The notes under the pieces: model-generated
Seen by the model: the letters and a program-made list of their open reading frames with translations, nothing else
Told to the model about the DNA's origin: nothing
Database searches by the model: none
Source of the DNA: Crocodylus rhombifer
Taxonomy: Eukaryota > Chordata > Crocodylia > Crocodylidae
Length of the DNA stretch: 64,000 bases
Reading direction: 5' to 3'
Assembly: GCA_038503035.1 (NCBI GenBank)
Contig: JAVSML010000999.1
Span: forward strand, 124,001-188,000
Program-made: the position numbers and the translations under genes
Part shown: positions 11,330-22,849 of the stretch, in pieces
Numbering within the stretch: the stretch's first letter is position 1
How the letters are laid out: every line of letters begins with the position of its first letter

Positions 11330-12785
11330 GCTGTCTGCAACTATGTACTTGTGTTTGATCATGGCTATAGAAGGCTTTCTGTGGCCAGATTGGGCAAAAA
11401 TTGTCACTTATGTCTGTGCCTAACCTCCCTGAAACAGACAGACATATCTCATTGGTGCTTGATACCTTTGTTCTTCAGCAGGGTTTTGCCAAGGGCAGAG
11501 AACCTGCTATTGTCTTTCTGCTGCAAAGGGTCTCTTTACAATTCATATTCTTAGCAGTAGGCACATTAGGAGTTTGGCTAACCAACGTCCCAAAGATTCA
11601 TGGGAGAAGTGTTCTCTTACTGCTTTTTCAGCCTATTATTATCACCTCCTCTGCCTTTAACCTCAGCCAGATAAGCTTTCATTCATGTCCCAATATCCAA
11701 TGAACATAAATTAAGGTAGTCTGTATTGGAGATGAATAAGATAATCTCACAGACTGGGAACAGAAAAAGGAAAAAACATAGCACTTCATGGTGATGTCAA
11801 AAGGTGATTACAAGAGCTGGGGAGTCTCTGTGTCAAAACTTAGCATATGACCTGGATATGACCTCTGTCAAAAGAAATTCATATGATCTAGTTACTCAGA
11901 GAACTCTCTTACCACAGCTCTCCCCACAGGAGTCTTATTAACATGTTTTTACCTTCCCACATTTTCTGTTACTCTGACATAGAGATATGGTCTAAGATTA
12001 CTGATATCAAACAACAAACATGGAGCATATGTTCTCTGGCAAATGTATACACTGTGTCACTGAGCACTGGACCCCATTTACTGAATAGGAAAAACACATC
12101 AAGGACATTTTAGAGAAGGAAAAAAGATTAGAATTAACTTTCAAGAAACTTTAAAGAACTCACTCAGTCTTTTCTTATTCTTCTACAGAAATAAGTGCAT
12201 TACATTAATCTCAGTTTGGATTACCTGTTTTTCTTTTTGAACAAAGTGTGCATTTTGCACTGAGGAATCCATCCTTTCTCACTTCAGAAGAGACAAGCAT
12301 CCCCACAACTGTATAATGATCATGAAGAAGTGGAGAGCAAATCATACCTCTAATAAATCTGCAGGAAAATTCTTTTGGAGTGTCTCCTTTCTCTTCATTC
12401 TGTAAGAGGGCTCTTATATAAGTACGGCCTCCTTATGAAATCGTTCCCTTCTCTTAAACCAAAATTCTACCACTTGTTTCACTGTTTTTTCCATTATAAT
12501 TTGAGGCAGGTGGTGTGCCTCTGCACAACATCTACTGCAAGAATTCCTCAGGGCATTGTCTAAAATAAGAACAATATATCTGAAGCCACGCTGGGAAAAG
12601 GTTAGTCCAAAACATGTTATTCCTTTTAGTAATAATACCTAGTCCTTACATAATGGTTTTCATCAGTAGATCTCAAGCAATTTACGAAGGAACTATGCAC
12701 ATACTCATTTTACAGGAAGGGAAACTAAGACACAAAGATGAGAAACATTTCTTTCGAAGTTACCCAGAAGGCCAGTGGCAGAGAG
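11330..12785. other. Unique intron sequence
   Basis: Overlapping short open frames at 11351-11703 and 12375-12563 have no recognisable domains. No repeat family recognised. Confidence 0.4.
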
Positions 12786-13043
12786 CCACTCTAATTAAAG
12801 TGACTCATGTGTCAGTGTCCTCAAGCTTAAAAATGGCAGCAGGGGTGCTTGAACTAAAGCTTGTTGAACTAAATCTCATTTTAGCACACCCACCACCATT
12901 TTTAAGCATGGGGATGGTGATACACGAGATGCAAGAGGCTGCTGGAGTGCAGTAATTACTACATTCCAGCAGACTTGATTAATTGAGTCTGGTCTGACAC
13001 ACTGTAACGTCAGAGCACTCTGCACTCATGTACAGGCATCCTG
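12786..13043 (+). mobile_element. Foldback MITE family F1, copy B
   Basis: Begins ctctaattaaagtgac, then a central palindrome (about 12827-12905) from cttaaaaatggcagcagggg through tgcttgaactaaag and back to caccaccatttttaag. It ends with ccagcagacttgattaattg, tctgacacactgtaac and catgtacaggcatcctg. Same order and orientation as 59148-59426, and the reverse of 5300-5575. Non-coding. Confidence 0.8.
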
Positions 13044-13298
13044 TATAAAACCGCGATTGTGACTTTACACTGTACAGGAAGGAAGGGGCAAGGAAGTCCA
13101 TCATATGCAGGTTTTGCATAGGGTTACCCACAATCAAACTCGAGAACAAGAATTGTGAGTTCAGCTTAAAGAAAAAGGTTTTTTGTAATAAGATTTTCCC
13201 CCCGTCTCTGTGTACTGTATATAGAAAGGACTTCATAATAATTCCAAAATGAAGTGTCACTCTTCTACTGTGTTTGTGTGTGGGTGGGTGTGGGGGGG

Positions 13299-13308
13299 NN
13301 NNNNNNNN
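13299..13308. other. Assembly gap (10 N)
   Basis: Ten N after a G-rich microsatellite (tgtgtgggtgggtgtggggggg) and immediately before a 250-bp inverted-repeat arm. The fixed size and the position suggest an unresolved structure of unknown length. Confidence 0.99.
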
Positions 13309-14003
13309 GCAGCAGTAGCAGGCAGGGAGGTCAGGGCAATCATGCAAAGTGCAGGCACGGCTCTGGCAAATGCTGCATGGGGGGAGGGACCAGAGCGTGC
13401 CCTATTGCCAGGGATCCATGCCACACCTGCAGCTCCAGCACTCGTAGTGGGGGAAGCCCCGCACTGGAGCCTGCTGCCTCCTTGGCTCCCTCCTGTGCAG
13501 GTCCCTGCACTGCTGGGAGTGGAGGGAACCCCACCCTCTGCTTCCCCACGGAGTTGTGTGCAGTCCCTACTATGATTGTGGGAACTGCAGCCATGTGGTG
13601 CAGAGGCCCGCATAGAAATGGCCAGTGCTGTGCTGGGGATGAGGAGTGCATCCCCGCGCAGCCTGCCTGGCTGCTTCTTTTACAGGGACTCTGTGCCATG
13701 CACTTGCAGCTCCACACTTGCAGTGGGGAAGCCCCATGCTTGGCTCCACAATGAAGCAGGGAGTGGGTCTCCCTCTACTCCTGGGAGAGTGCTTGGACCA
13801 GCGCAGCAGGGGGCAGGGGAGGCAGCTGGCTCCAGCGTGGGGCTTCCCCCTCTGCAAGTGCTGGAGCTGCAGGCACATGGCATGGAGTCCCAGTGATAAG
13901 GCAGGCTCCATTCCCCTGGCCCCTGCACAGCACTGGCCAGAGCAATGCCCCAGTGGACACCTGCTCCGGGCATGAGTGCCCTGACCTCCCCACTTGGTGC
14001 TGC
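13309..14003. repeat. Large inverted repeat, about 250-bp arms, with a third partial copy in the spacer
   Basis: Left arm 13309-13549 and right arm 13752-14003 are imperfect reverse complements along their whole length. Examples are ggaggtcagggca / tgccctgacctcc, cctgcagctccagcac / gtgctggagctgcagg and gggggaagcccc / ggggcttccccc. The spacer holds a third, direct copy of the core (cttgcagctccacacttgca at about 13702, then gtggggaagcccc). So one module exists three times, twice direct and once inverted. Confidence 0.85.
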
Positions 14004-14456
14004 TGTCAGCAGCTGGGGCTGCAAACAAGGAGGAGAATATGTGGGTTGTCCCTACATGCCCCTACACTCACACCCACACTCAACCCAGATGAGCTCTGAG
14101 CTCCCACTGCCCCTCTGGGTGTAGGCTGCATGCTGCCCTCCCACTTTCACCCAGCTGGAACTGCACCCCCCCTGCACCAGCCCCACTGTTTCCCTACCTG
14201 GTGTCCCAAGCTAGCAGGTTCCATCTGTAACAGAAGCCCCACCCAGAAGCTGCTGGCTGGGAAGAGCCGTTCCACCCAGGAGGATGGGAGTGAGGCCCAA
14301 CAGGGTACATTGGGGGGTTGTACATGTGGGTGCCTCATTTCTACCTCATTGGTGGAAATGCTGGATGGGATAGAGTTTGTTGGGGGGTACCAAAGGCCAA
14401 ATGAAAGTGCCTTGCAGGCCAGATCTGGCCTGCGGACTATATTTTACCCACCCCTG
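13309..14456. mobile_element. hAT-like element with GC-rich interior built of large inverted and direct repeats
   Basis: The right end (gcggactatattttaccc, then acccctg to 14456) is the inverted hAT terminus CAGGGGTGGGTAAAATATAGTCC. The sub-terminal ggccagatctggcctgcgg is also typical. The left terminus is not visible and probably lies in the N gap or was lost. The interior contains the inverted repeat 13309-13549 / 13752-14003. Many overlapping open frames on both strands (13249-14028) are products of GC-rich symmetry, not genes. Confidence 0.65.
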
Positions 14457-14852
14457 GGGTAACATCATCCATCTCTCAGTCAGTCAGTTACATCCAAGTA
14501 ACCTTTCTGACCCTCCAGGCCTATAGTGTAAAAATTTCAAACTTGCTTATTCATATTCATATGTATTTGTATGTGCAACTAGCATATCTTGAAGCATTTA
14601 TAATTTTACTTGGATAACTAAACCTGCAACAGAACCTGAACTGGCCTGGAAAGAGTACAGAACTATACTATCATGTGGGAATGAAGGTTCATTGAGTTTT
14701 GCTAAAAACCTAGAATAAGCTAATATACCTGCTTAGAGACTATTTTCAGTTATTTTAAGCAGGGCTGTCCAATTTTTGTGGTGGTTGCATATGACTGCAT
14801 AGCCCCCCGCTATACTATAGCAGTGCCCCATCATACTACACTAGGTGACCAT
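14457..14852. other. Unique sequence with a possible hAT 5' terminus at 14760
   Basis: At 14760, cagggctgtccaatttttgt resembles a hAT left terminus (CAGGGCTGTCCAA), but no matching right end was found. The rest is unrecognised. Confidence 0.35.
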
Positions 14853-16150
14853 TAGGGCTGTGCAAAATGGCTCTGTTTGGATTTGGTCATTTTAGAGGGA
14901 CAGTGATTCAATTTGGTGTTTTGCATTACTGTCTTGACTCGATTTGGCCAAAACTGTTTCAGAATTTCAGTGCTGTTTGGGAGATTCAGCCATAGATTAT
15001 AATGGGGAATCATTACAATATCTATAACTTTGCCATGTTGTGGCTGGCTTGTTTGCAAATTGCAGGGATGGTAGCCCCTTCTGAGGGCATGAAGCATGCC
15101 AAGTTTCTAGGAGATGGGGGCAGGGGTTCTGTGAATATGCACCTCAAACTGTTCAGACACAGCTTTATATGTTGTTTCTACATCCCTCTCCCAGAGCACT
15201 GTGATTGGAAGCGAACCCCACAGGGGATTTTGTGAAACTACGCCTCAAAATTTTCAGGGCAAAACTTTTATCACTTGTCAGCAGTGGCAGCATGCTGTCA
15301 TCCCGCATGCAGATACGGGGGCCCACACCCTCAGGGAGGGCTGTGGAACTGTGCCAGAATCCTCCCGGAGGGCGTGGTTCCCTGGATCTGCACACGGGAT
15401 GACAGCAGGCTGCCGCTACTGGCTGAGACCGTGCTTGGCGCATCCCACACTGAGCACCAGAAAGACTGGTACTATTGCTGGGTCCAGCTGGCAGTGGCAG
15501 CATGCTGTCATTCTGCTTGCAGATCTGGGGGTCCATGCCCCCTGGGAGGGGTGTTTTGGACTCTTTCTAGGGGGTGCAGGCCCCCATATCTGCACACAGG
15601 ATGACAGCAGGCTGCAGCTGCCAGCTGGAGCCAGCACTGGGTTCCTTCTGGTGCTCAGCACAGGCTGTGCCAAGCAGACTCAGGTGCTGGCGCTGGCCCC
15701 AGCCAGCAGTGGCAGCATGCTGTCATCCTGCACATGGATATAGAGGCCCATTCCCCCTCAGAGGGCTGCAGGGCTGTGCCAAACTCCTTCCATGGGGCAC
15801 AGGGCCCTGGATCTGTGTGTGAGGTCAAAGCAGGCTGCTGTTCCTCCACCAGACCACTGGGATTGTAAGGGACCTCAGGATACATCACAGACACTGGTCA
15901 GCTACAGATGTCAACATCAGAGCAGTTCTTCTTTCACTCTTCCCCCTCCCTCCTAATTTCTGTTTCCCTGAAAGCCTGGTTCCGAAACGCTGAAAATTTC
16001 TGAAATGTTTTGGATGCTTTCCTTTTGATTTGGAACTTTTTCTCAGCCTTCCATTTCAATTCAGATTCAGTATTTTGGGTGCTGAAATGGGGCAAAACAC
16101 CTCCAGAGTTCCAGCCTGCAAGGAACTTTTTGGGCCCCCCCATGCCTGAT
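14853..16150. mobile_element. Composite repeat starting 'agggctgtgcaaa', with an amplified interior
   Basis: The left part (14853-15000: ggctgtgcaaaatgg, tttggatttggtcat, attcaatttggtg) and right part (about 15960-16150: tccgaaacgctgaaaatttc, ttcagattcagtatttt) are written in the 'TTCGGATTCG/GAAATTTC' style of a repeat class I associate with crocodilian and bird genomes. Between them lies the 210-bp tandem array. A right terminus mirroring the left was not found, so boundaries and class are uncertain. Confidence 0.5.
15281..15845 (+). repeat. Tandem array of about 210-bp units, each with inverted ends
   Basis: The phrase gcagtggcagcatgctgtca recurs at 15281, 15491 and 15706 (periods 210 and 215). 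Within each unit it is answered about 110-120 bp later by an inverted counterpart, ggatgacagcaggctgc (at about 15398 and 15600, degenerate near 15830). Each unit is thus a palindrome-like cassette whose arms begin tgcagat/atctgcac. The linker (gctgggtccagctgg / gcgctggccccagcc) is less conserved. Open frames across the array are artefacts of this composition. Confidence 0.85.
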
Positions 16151-16257
16151 ACTGGGGGGAGGTCTGAGGGCAGGGGGTCAAGCATGAGGGGCACTGGGTC
16201 AGGACTCGCCATCAATTTTACAAATGGATCCTGGTAGAAAAAAGGTTGAGAACCACT
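16140..16257 (+). mobile_element. hAT-like element, right end only
   Basis: Ends aaaaaaggttgagaaccact, the inverted form of the widespread hAT terminus CAGTGGTTCTCAACCTTTTT, preceded by ttacaaatggatcctgg. No left terminus upstream, so it is truncated or merged with the preceding composite repeat. Confidence 0.5.
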
Positions 16258-16305
16258 CTACTAGACCTCGAAGGTTTCTTCGAGCCCTACTTCTCTATGA
16301 TTCTA
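16258..16305 (+). mobile_element. CR1 LINE 3' tail fragment
   Basis: ctagacctcgaaggtttctt and agccctacttctctatgatt match the plus-strand CR1 3' end (ACTAGATGACCTC..GGTCCCTTCCAGCCCTACTTTTCTATGATT). About 48 bp only. Confidence 0.75.
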
Positions 16306-16470
16306 AATGGTCATGATTGGCATATAAATTATAATGAAAGATTCAGCATAAGTTTAAGTGCACCAGGCAGTCAGTATAAATGCAAGAACTTACTTAAATG
16401 TATAATTTGTTGTTCTACAGGATCTCCAAACACATTTCAAATGTAGGTTCCTCCAATACAGGTAAACACT

Positions 16471-16729
16471 GAATCAGAAGCGATGGTCTCAAGTTCCAGC
16501 AAGGAAGATTTAAGTTGGATGTTAGGAAAAACTCTATCCCTAGGAGGATGATGGAGCACTGGAACAAGTTACCTACGGGGGTGGTGGAACCTTTATCCTT
16601 GGAGGTTTTTAAGGCCTGCCTTGACAAAGCCCTGACTGGGATGATCTAGTTGGGGATGGTCTTGCTTTGAGCAGGGGGTTGGACCTCCAGATGTCCCTTC
16701 CAACCCTAATTTTCTCTTATTTTATGAGC
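16471..16729 (+). mobile_element. CR1 LINE 3' fragment
   Basis: Plus-strand CR1 3' end of a different subfamily from 17170: ggaagatttaagttggatgt, taggaaaaactctatccc, gaacaagttacctacggggg, then gttggacctccagatgtccc and ttccaaccctaattttctct. No open frame. Confidence 0.88.
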
Positions 16730-17169
16730 AGTCTCTTTAAAATTCATGAGATCCCTATGTAGGTAAACCCACTCAAAAACAGTTGCAAGATTTAAAACTT
16801 CAGACTCAGACAAGAAGTGAACTTTCTGTTTCTTAAGGGTTCTGAGAAATCCCTCAGTTCACTAGGGATTGATGTTGCCTCTGAGGGAACAACAGAGGCA
16901 GTTACCTAAATTAGCCTGAGCACAGAGGGATCATTGTAATTCCTGCAAAAAGAGTCCAATGAGACATCACATGAAAAATAGTAAGGACTTCAGTCTTATG
17001 TTATCTAAAAGACTTTTTCTTATAGTCTTGTTGATAGAATACCAACTGGACTTGTTGAGAAGGGTATATTTGGAGAAGTTGTTCTGTAATAAGAGAATAT
17101 ATCACTCTGGGAAAGGAAAAGTAGATTGTGTAATTGCATTACTCCGGGCTGGTCTGGTCCTGCAGGGAG

Positions 17170-19002
17170 CAAACCAGGAAAGCCAAGGCTGCAACTGAAC
17201 TCCAACTAGCTTCAAGTATCAAGGACAACAAAAAGTCCTTTTTCAGATATGTGGGGAGCCGGAGGAAAGCAAGGGCAATGTTGGACCCCTGCTAAACCAG
17301 ATGGGGCAACTGACAACTGACGCCCAGGAAAAAGCCAACCTATTAAATAGGTACTTTGCGTCAGTCTTTCATCAGTCACATGGGATGCCCATGCCTGCTA
17401 TGGGACAGGGAAATCTGGGTGAGGGGGATCCCCTACCCTCCATCAATGCTGACCTCGTGAAGGAACACCTTGAGAAGCTGGATACCTTCAAGTCAGCTGG
17501 CCCTGACAATCTGCACCCCAGGGTACTCAAGGAGCTGGCGAGCGTCATAGCCCAGCCCCTGGCACGGATCTTTGAAAACTCCTGGCGCTCTGGTGTAATG
17601 CCTGAAGACTGGAAGAAGGCCAATGTGGTGCCTCTTTTCAAGAAAGGGAGGAGAGTGGATCCGGCTAACTACAGGCCCATTAGCCTGACTTCTATCCTGG
17701 GGAAGATCTTAGAAAAGTTTATTAAGGAGGCCATCCTTGAGGGACTGGCCCAGGCTAACATTCTAAGCGATAGCCAGCACGGGTTTGTTGCGGGTAGGTC
17801 TTGTTTGACCAATCTCACTTCCTTCTATGACCAGGTGACCTATCACCTGGACAAGGGAGAAGAGGTTGATGTCATATATCTTGACTTCAAAAAAGCTTTT
17901 GATCTGGTATCCCATGATCACCTCTTGGCCAAACTGCCCAGTTGTGGCCTTGGCTCCACCACGATCCGCTGGCTGGGAAATTGGCTCCGTGGTCGGACCC
18001 AGAGGGTTGTGATTGATGGCAGTCACTCGTGGTGCACTGTGACCAGTGGGGTCCCTCAAGGCTCTGTCCTGGGACCCATCCTGTTCAACATCTTCATTAA
18101 CAATGTGGACATTGGAGTCAGGAGTGGACTGGCCAAGTTCGCCGATGACACCAAACTTTGGGGCAAAGCATCCATGCCAGAAGATAGGTGGGTGATCCAG
18201 GCTGACCTGGACAAGCTCAGCAAATGGGCAGACGAGAACCTCATGGTGTTTAACACCGAAAAATGCAAGGTTCTCCACCTTGGGAGGAAAAACCTGCAGC
18301 ACCCTTATAGGCTCGGCAGTGCTACGTTGGTTAGCACTACAGAAGAAAGAGACTTGGGGGTCATCATTGACCACAAGATGAACATGAGCCTGCAATGCGA
18401 TGCTGCGGCTATTAAAGCGACCAAAATGCTGGCTTGCATCCATAGATGCTTCTGAAGCAAATCCCGGGACGTCATTCTCCCCTTGTACTCGGCCTTGGTG
18501 AGGCCGCAGCTGGAGTACTGCGTCCAGTTTTGGGCTCCACAATTCAAAAAGGATGTGGAGAAGCTTGAGAGAGTCCAGAGGAGAGCCACGCGCATGATCA
18601 GAGGTCAGGAAAACGATGACAGGCTGAGAGCCATGGGACTCTTTAGCCTGGAAAAGCGTAGGCTCAGGGGTGATCTGATGGCCACCTATAAGTTTATCAA
18701 GGGTGACCACCAGGATCTGGGGGAACGTTTGTTCACCAGAGCGCCCCAAGGGATGACGAGGTCGAACGGTCACAAACTCCTGCAAGACCGTTTCAGGCTG
18801 GACGTAAGGAAGAATTTCTTTACTGTCCGAGCCCCCAAGGTCTGGAACAGTCTGCCAGCGGAGGTGGTTCAAGCACCTACATTGAACACCTTCAAGAGTA
18901 AATTGGATGCTTATCTGTCTTCCTGCCCTTGGGGCAGGGAGCTGGACTCGATGATCTCCCAAGGTCCCTTCCAGCCCTAATGTCTATGAAATCTATGAAA
19001 TC
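17170..19002 (+). mobile_element. CR1 LINE, 5'-truncated, well preserved, with 3' repeat end
   Basis: Homology to CR1 ORF2 begins at about 17178 (RKAKAATELQLASSIKDNKK) and runs through the RT domain, the C-terminal domain and a 3' UTR of only about 20 bp. It ends in two copies of TCTATGAAA (18983-19001), the kind of short 3' repeat CR1 uses for target-primed reverse transcription. The 5' truncation is typical of CR1. This is the best-preserved mobile element in the window. No convincing target duplication seen (CR1 often makes none). Confidence 0.96.
17283..18980 (+). pseudogene. CR1 ORF2 reverse transcriptase, one frameshift and one in-frame stop
   Basis: The open frame from the Met at 17301 to the TGA at 18453-18455 has 384 residues, and the same frame continues from 18456 to a TAA at 18978-18980. 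RT motifs, numbered from 17301: KANVVPLFKKG and ANYRPISLTS (RT 1-2), YLDFKKAFD with the first catalytic Asp at residue 195, [10 protein letters not shown] (250-259), and KFADDTKLW with the catalytic pair Asp282-Asp283. All catalytic residues are intact. The C-terminal CR1 domain ([47 protein letters not shown]) follows the stop. Upstream, the protein continues in another frame (FFRYVGSRRKAR then NVGPLLNQ); one base is missing between 17274 and 17275. The N-terminal endonuclease is absent through 5' truncation. The minus-strand 399-codon open frame at 17763-18962 is only its antisense shadow. Confidence 0.95.
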
Positions 19003-19164
19003 ATTCCAAAAAGTTATCATTCGTATCCTGGCAATGAGCATAGGAAGAACAACTATCCTATTTACTATTTATTCACTTATCTAGTCACAAATGCCTTAGC
19101 AAAACATTTAACATCTAAATTCAAATCACTTACTAGATAAGTCTGAATTAAAGACACAGTAATT

Positions 19165-19435
19165 CAGGTTGACGTCATATACTTGAACTTGAGAAAGGCC
19201 TCTGACCTGGTCTCCCATGATGTTCTCATGGTCAAATTTGGAAAATGTGGCTTTGACTACTTCATGGTCCGGTGGCTAGGTAATTGGCTCCATGGTAAGG
19301 ACAGGCTTGTGAAGTGGGCAGCCCTCAACCTGATGTCAGGTGCTCTATCTGGGAAAAAATAACCCACAATACACTTACCCAATGATCTTTAAGGTCCCTT
19401 CCAGCTTGTAACATCTATGAAACTATAATTTTATT
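19165..19435 (+). mobile_element. CR1 LINE fragment with internal deletion
   Basis: Encodes VDVIYLNLRKASDLVSHDVL, equivalent to residues 188-207 of the CR1 RT at 17301 but with the catalytic Asp changed to Asn and KAFD changed to KASD. It continues through WLGNWLHG, then jumps over most of ORF2 to a short ORF2 remnant (GLVKWAALNLM) and the 3' tail (ggtcccttccagcttgtaac, atctatgaaact). Lies 160 bp downstream of the well-preserved CR1 on the same strand. Confidence 0.9.
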
Positions 19436-22400
19436 TCCCAAATAATTTACAAAACAAGTGAGACAGACAGTTGAGCAAAGCTTCTTAGTGGTAAACATTG
19501 AAGAAGTTATAAGTTTTGTCACATTCTATCAGTTACTCTTCAGTACTTGTATTGTTTTTTGATTGCTCGGGGCAATGCATCAGATCTTCATTTTCAGCTT
19601 TCAGTATGCACCTCTTTAGCCCTTGCTAAATGTTAACAGATATTACACAATTAAATAGTTTATTTTGCAATAAACTTAGACCCGCCACATGTGCAAAGTA
19701 ATTCAAAATTATAAAATTTACTATCCAGCTAGAAAAAGAACCAGCCAGCTATAAAATTAATGCTTGAAAATGTGTAACAATTTTGTAGCTGGTTCCTATC
19801 CAGCTTTAATTTAAATGTGTAACAGGGCCCATAGTATTAGTACTTCCACTCCTTAGTGGAGTGTGTGGAATTTCCTGTCCATTCAGTGTCATAAATGCAT
19901 TCACAGTGAATAAATCTATTTCACTACATCTTGTTAGAGGGACAAAATATGTTTGTTTACGCTTCATTGAAATTTTCTGCTTTGAGGACTGACTAAAATC
20001 ACAAAATGCTGATTAAAATCACTGAACATGAAGTAAATTTTTATAGTGTTTAATAGTCACATCCACATACTTTAAATACATATCATAAGAAATCCTTTTT
20101 GTAAGCATGGAGGTAGAACTGGACTTATCTTACATTGGGGCATAGTTACTCACAGAAAGGTTCCCACTGACTTTAAAAGTTATTGGGCACGTATCTATGA
20201 GAAACTGTTTGCAAAGATACCAGTACCTATAAAGACTTGCACTTTTGCCCTTATTATTTAGTCTTTCTTATGACCTATAGACTCATCCTATATTTGTTTC
20301 TGTTTACCTTGGGGGATATGTCCAAACACACAAAAAGCAGCTAGATGCTCATCTCTCACTGAAGTTTTTGGTTATTTTATTTTATACAAGACAGAAAATG
20401 CACAGGATTTAAATCATCACTGAAAATCTCACCAGTCAGCTGGACTGCATTGGTTGTATATCAACTCTGAAATTATTCCATTCTTATATTTTTAATGATA
20501 AACTGTAGAAAGTAATATTGAGGTATAAAAAAAATAGTTCTAGGAAACACTGTGTTTTATATCTTCCAGTGATTGATATATGCAGCAATCTAGTGTGGTT
20601 ATTATATGCAAAACCTTTTGGATTTAACATGTCTTCAGTGTAATAAAGTATAGCCTATAAAATATAAAATACTTGTGCAGCAGGACTCCAAGTATGATCT
20701 AGACTGTACACTCAATACTACATATTGCAGAATATGCATACTATTCCTTGCAATGCCTATTCATTTGTGTAATCTTTACTCGCACAAGGAGTTCCACGAA
20801 AGCCAAAGCTCCTAGATACAATGTGATTATGCTCATGTTTTAAGGTTGGAGGATCCAGGACAATTAAATTCTACCCTGTGGCAAAAAGCCTGCTTGAGTT
20901 TCATTTGATACAACCTTCAGTCTGAATGTTTTCCCACTGTGATATATAGATATAGATAAAGCTGACAAATGCACCTTAAGAAGCAGAGAGGAAATTATTT
21001 CCACAGAAATATTAGCTAAATCTGTTTCTTAATATTAATTCTTTTTTATTTACTGCATTTTGGAGCTTTGCTGTTTAATTTCTGTTTTACAGTTTGTTCT
21101 CATGAAAGTACTAGCTAATTATGAGACTTCTTGCTGATACTGGGAGAAAGGAGAAGGAGAATGTGAGAGCATCATTAACACTAGCCTTAACAATATCCTT
21201 CTTTGTTGAGGATGGAATTGATGTCATATTTGGCAGTTAGCCCAAGACTATTCTGCAACACCGCTCTATCCTAATACATGCTTTACAGAGGGATCGCCTT
21301 TCAAAACTGTACACGACTATTTGCAAAACATCAGTGCCAAAGTCGTATTTTTCACCCTGGCAAGAGATTAACAAGCACAATGGGAACCTTCTACTCTACA
21401 GCATTTTTCACTCATAGATTACGTTTTACTCCGTGCATTCTCTAAATGTATCAAGGTACATACCAAAGTATGGTATCCTATCAAGATAGAATATACTGTC
21501 CATTGAAATGAATAGATATGACTGTCTGATGGCAACTTTGTCAGAAATTGATTTGATAGGTCAATGGTGGCTATTATCTTACTGCATAAACTGTAGCTCC
21601 TCTGATTGCTTCCTGAAGTGTATCTTACATTCAGCAGAAACAGATCACTTAAAGAAACAATAAAATGTGGTTTTGACATTTTTCAGGTCTTTCAAATACT
21701 GAACAAAAGATAATCATGATCATTTTCCACTACGTTTAAGTGAATATATGTGTATATTCATGCTTGGAAATAATGAATATAGTGTAGAGACTAATATGTA
21801 TTGTATAGCTATATTATGGGATCAAATCAGGGTGAAAATTAGCTGGTGCCCATAATTTTCACACAGCCCATTATGCTCACAGAAGTCCCATTCTAAACCT
21901 ATGTAGGATTTTCCCCAAAGATACTGAACATAATTTTAGTCAGCATTATTGTCAAGCCATTCCCCTCTGAATACTGAATATGTCTCCACATCAATGGTGG
22001 GATCCTTGGCAGTAGCTGGCATGGAGCATATGAGATCATGATGTTAGACAAAGCTGATGAAAAGGAGCATGGTTTAACAGGCTTTCCATGCAACTGTAAG
22101 GATAATCATAAGGTCTGTGGAATTTATCTGTCAATCTATGGAACTGTCAAAGCCTGATAGATGTCTCTTTTACCTTTTCCAGAAGATAACAGGTCTTGTA
22201 TCCTTTAAAGGGATGATTTGAAGAGAATGTAATTAAAAATTATTTAAGTTTTCCCTGTTTCCTACATGTACTTCCTTTGACAAAACAGCATACAATGCCC
22301 CACCAATTTTTTTCACAGCAAGCAGCATACAGTTTCCCATCTAACATTGGTAAGGCACAGCTATTTTAGTCGGACGATACCAGATGAATCCTTTTTTTTT

Positions 22401-22849
22401 TTTTAATCCATGCTAGAATTATGTAAAATTCAGACAGCCCAATCCTCCTTTGCACAGCTCGACAGAAGATAGTGAAAGTAAGCCCATATATACCAGCTGA
22501 GTACGGCCCAAATAGTTATTAAACTATTATTATTAAGACTTCCTATAATGAATAGGCATTTGCTGATAGATATTCTGCATACCCTCTGGCTGTTATATGT
22601 TTTTGCCTTTTGTTTAATTTATTTATTTGGCAGCCTGATTTCTTACCAGAGTAGTCTATGGCTTGGCTGCCCTAAAATGGTAGTATTTCACTTTGTGTTT
22701 TTTTTCCCATGGAAAGATCTTCCGTAGCACTGTTCATTCAAGTCTTTTAGTCATATTAGTCAGGAAACCACAGAAACTTTTAAACTGCAAGAGTTCGTTT
22801 TCCTCACTGTTCTTATGTTTTATCCTTGCTATTCTGTCTTGTTTAAGGG
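19436..22849. other. Unique AT-rich intron sequence, one possible small MITE
   Basis: Mostly unrecognised. About 19681-19829 has imperfect inverted ends (gacccgccacatgtgc / atgtgtaacagggccc) and an internal inverted pair (gaaccagccagctataaaat / ttttgtagctggttcc), suggesting a 150-bp MITE. No exon signals. The small open frames at 21419-21679 and 21899-22093 (minus) show no domain. Confidence 0.45.

Noticed and set aside
13249..14028. Many overlapping open frames of 100-166 codons on both strands
   Set aside because: They arise from a GC-rich inverted repeat with few stop codons; one even reads through the N gap. No protein family is recognisable.
15165..15743. 180-codon open frame and neighbours
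   Set aside because: They follow the 210-bp tandem repeat rather than any coding pattern; repeated peptide fragments mirror the DNA period.
17763..18962. 399-codon open frame on the minus strand
   Set aside because: It is the exact antisense of the CR1 reverse transcriptase, has no domain of its own, and arises from codon bias of the sense strand.
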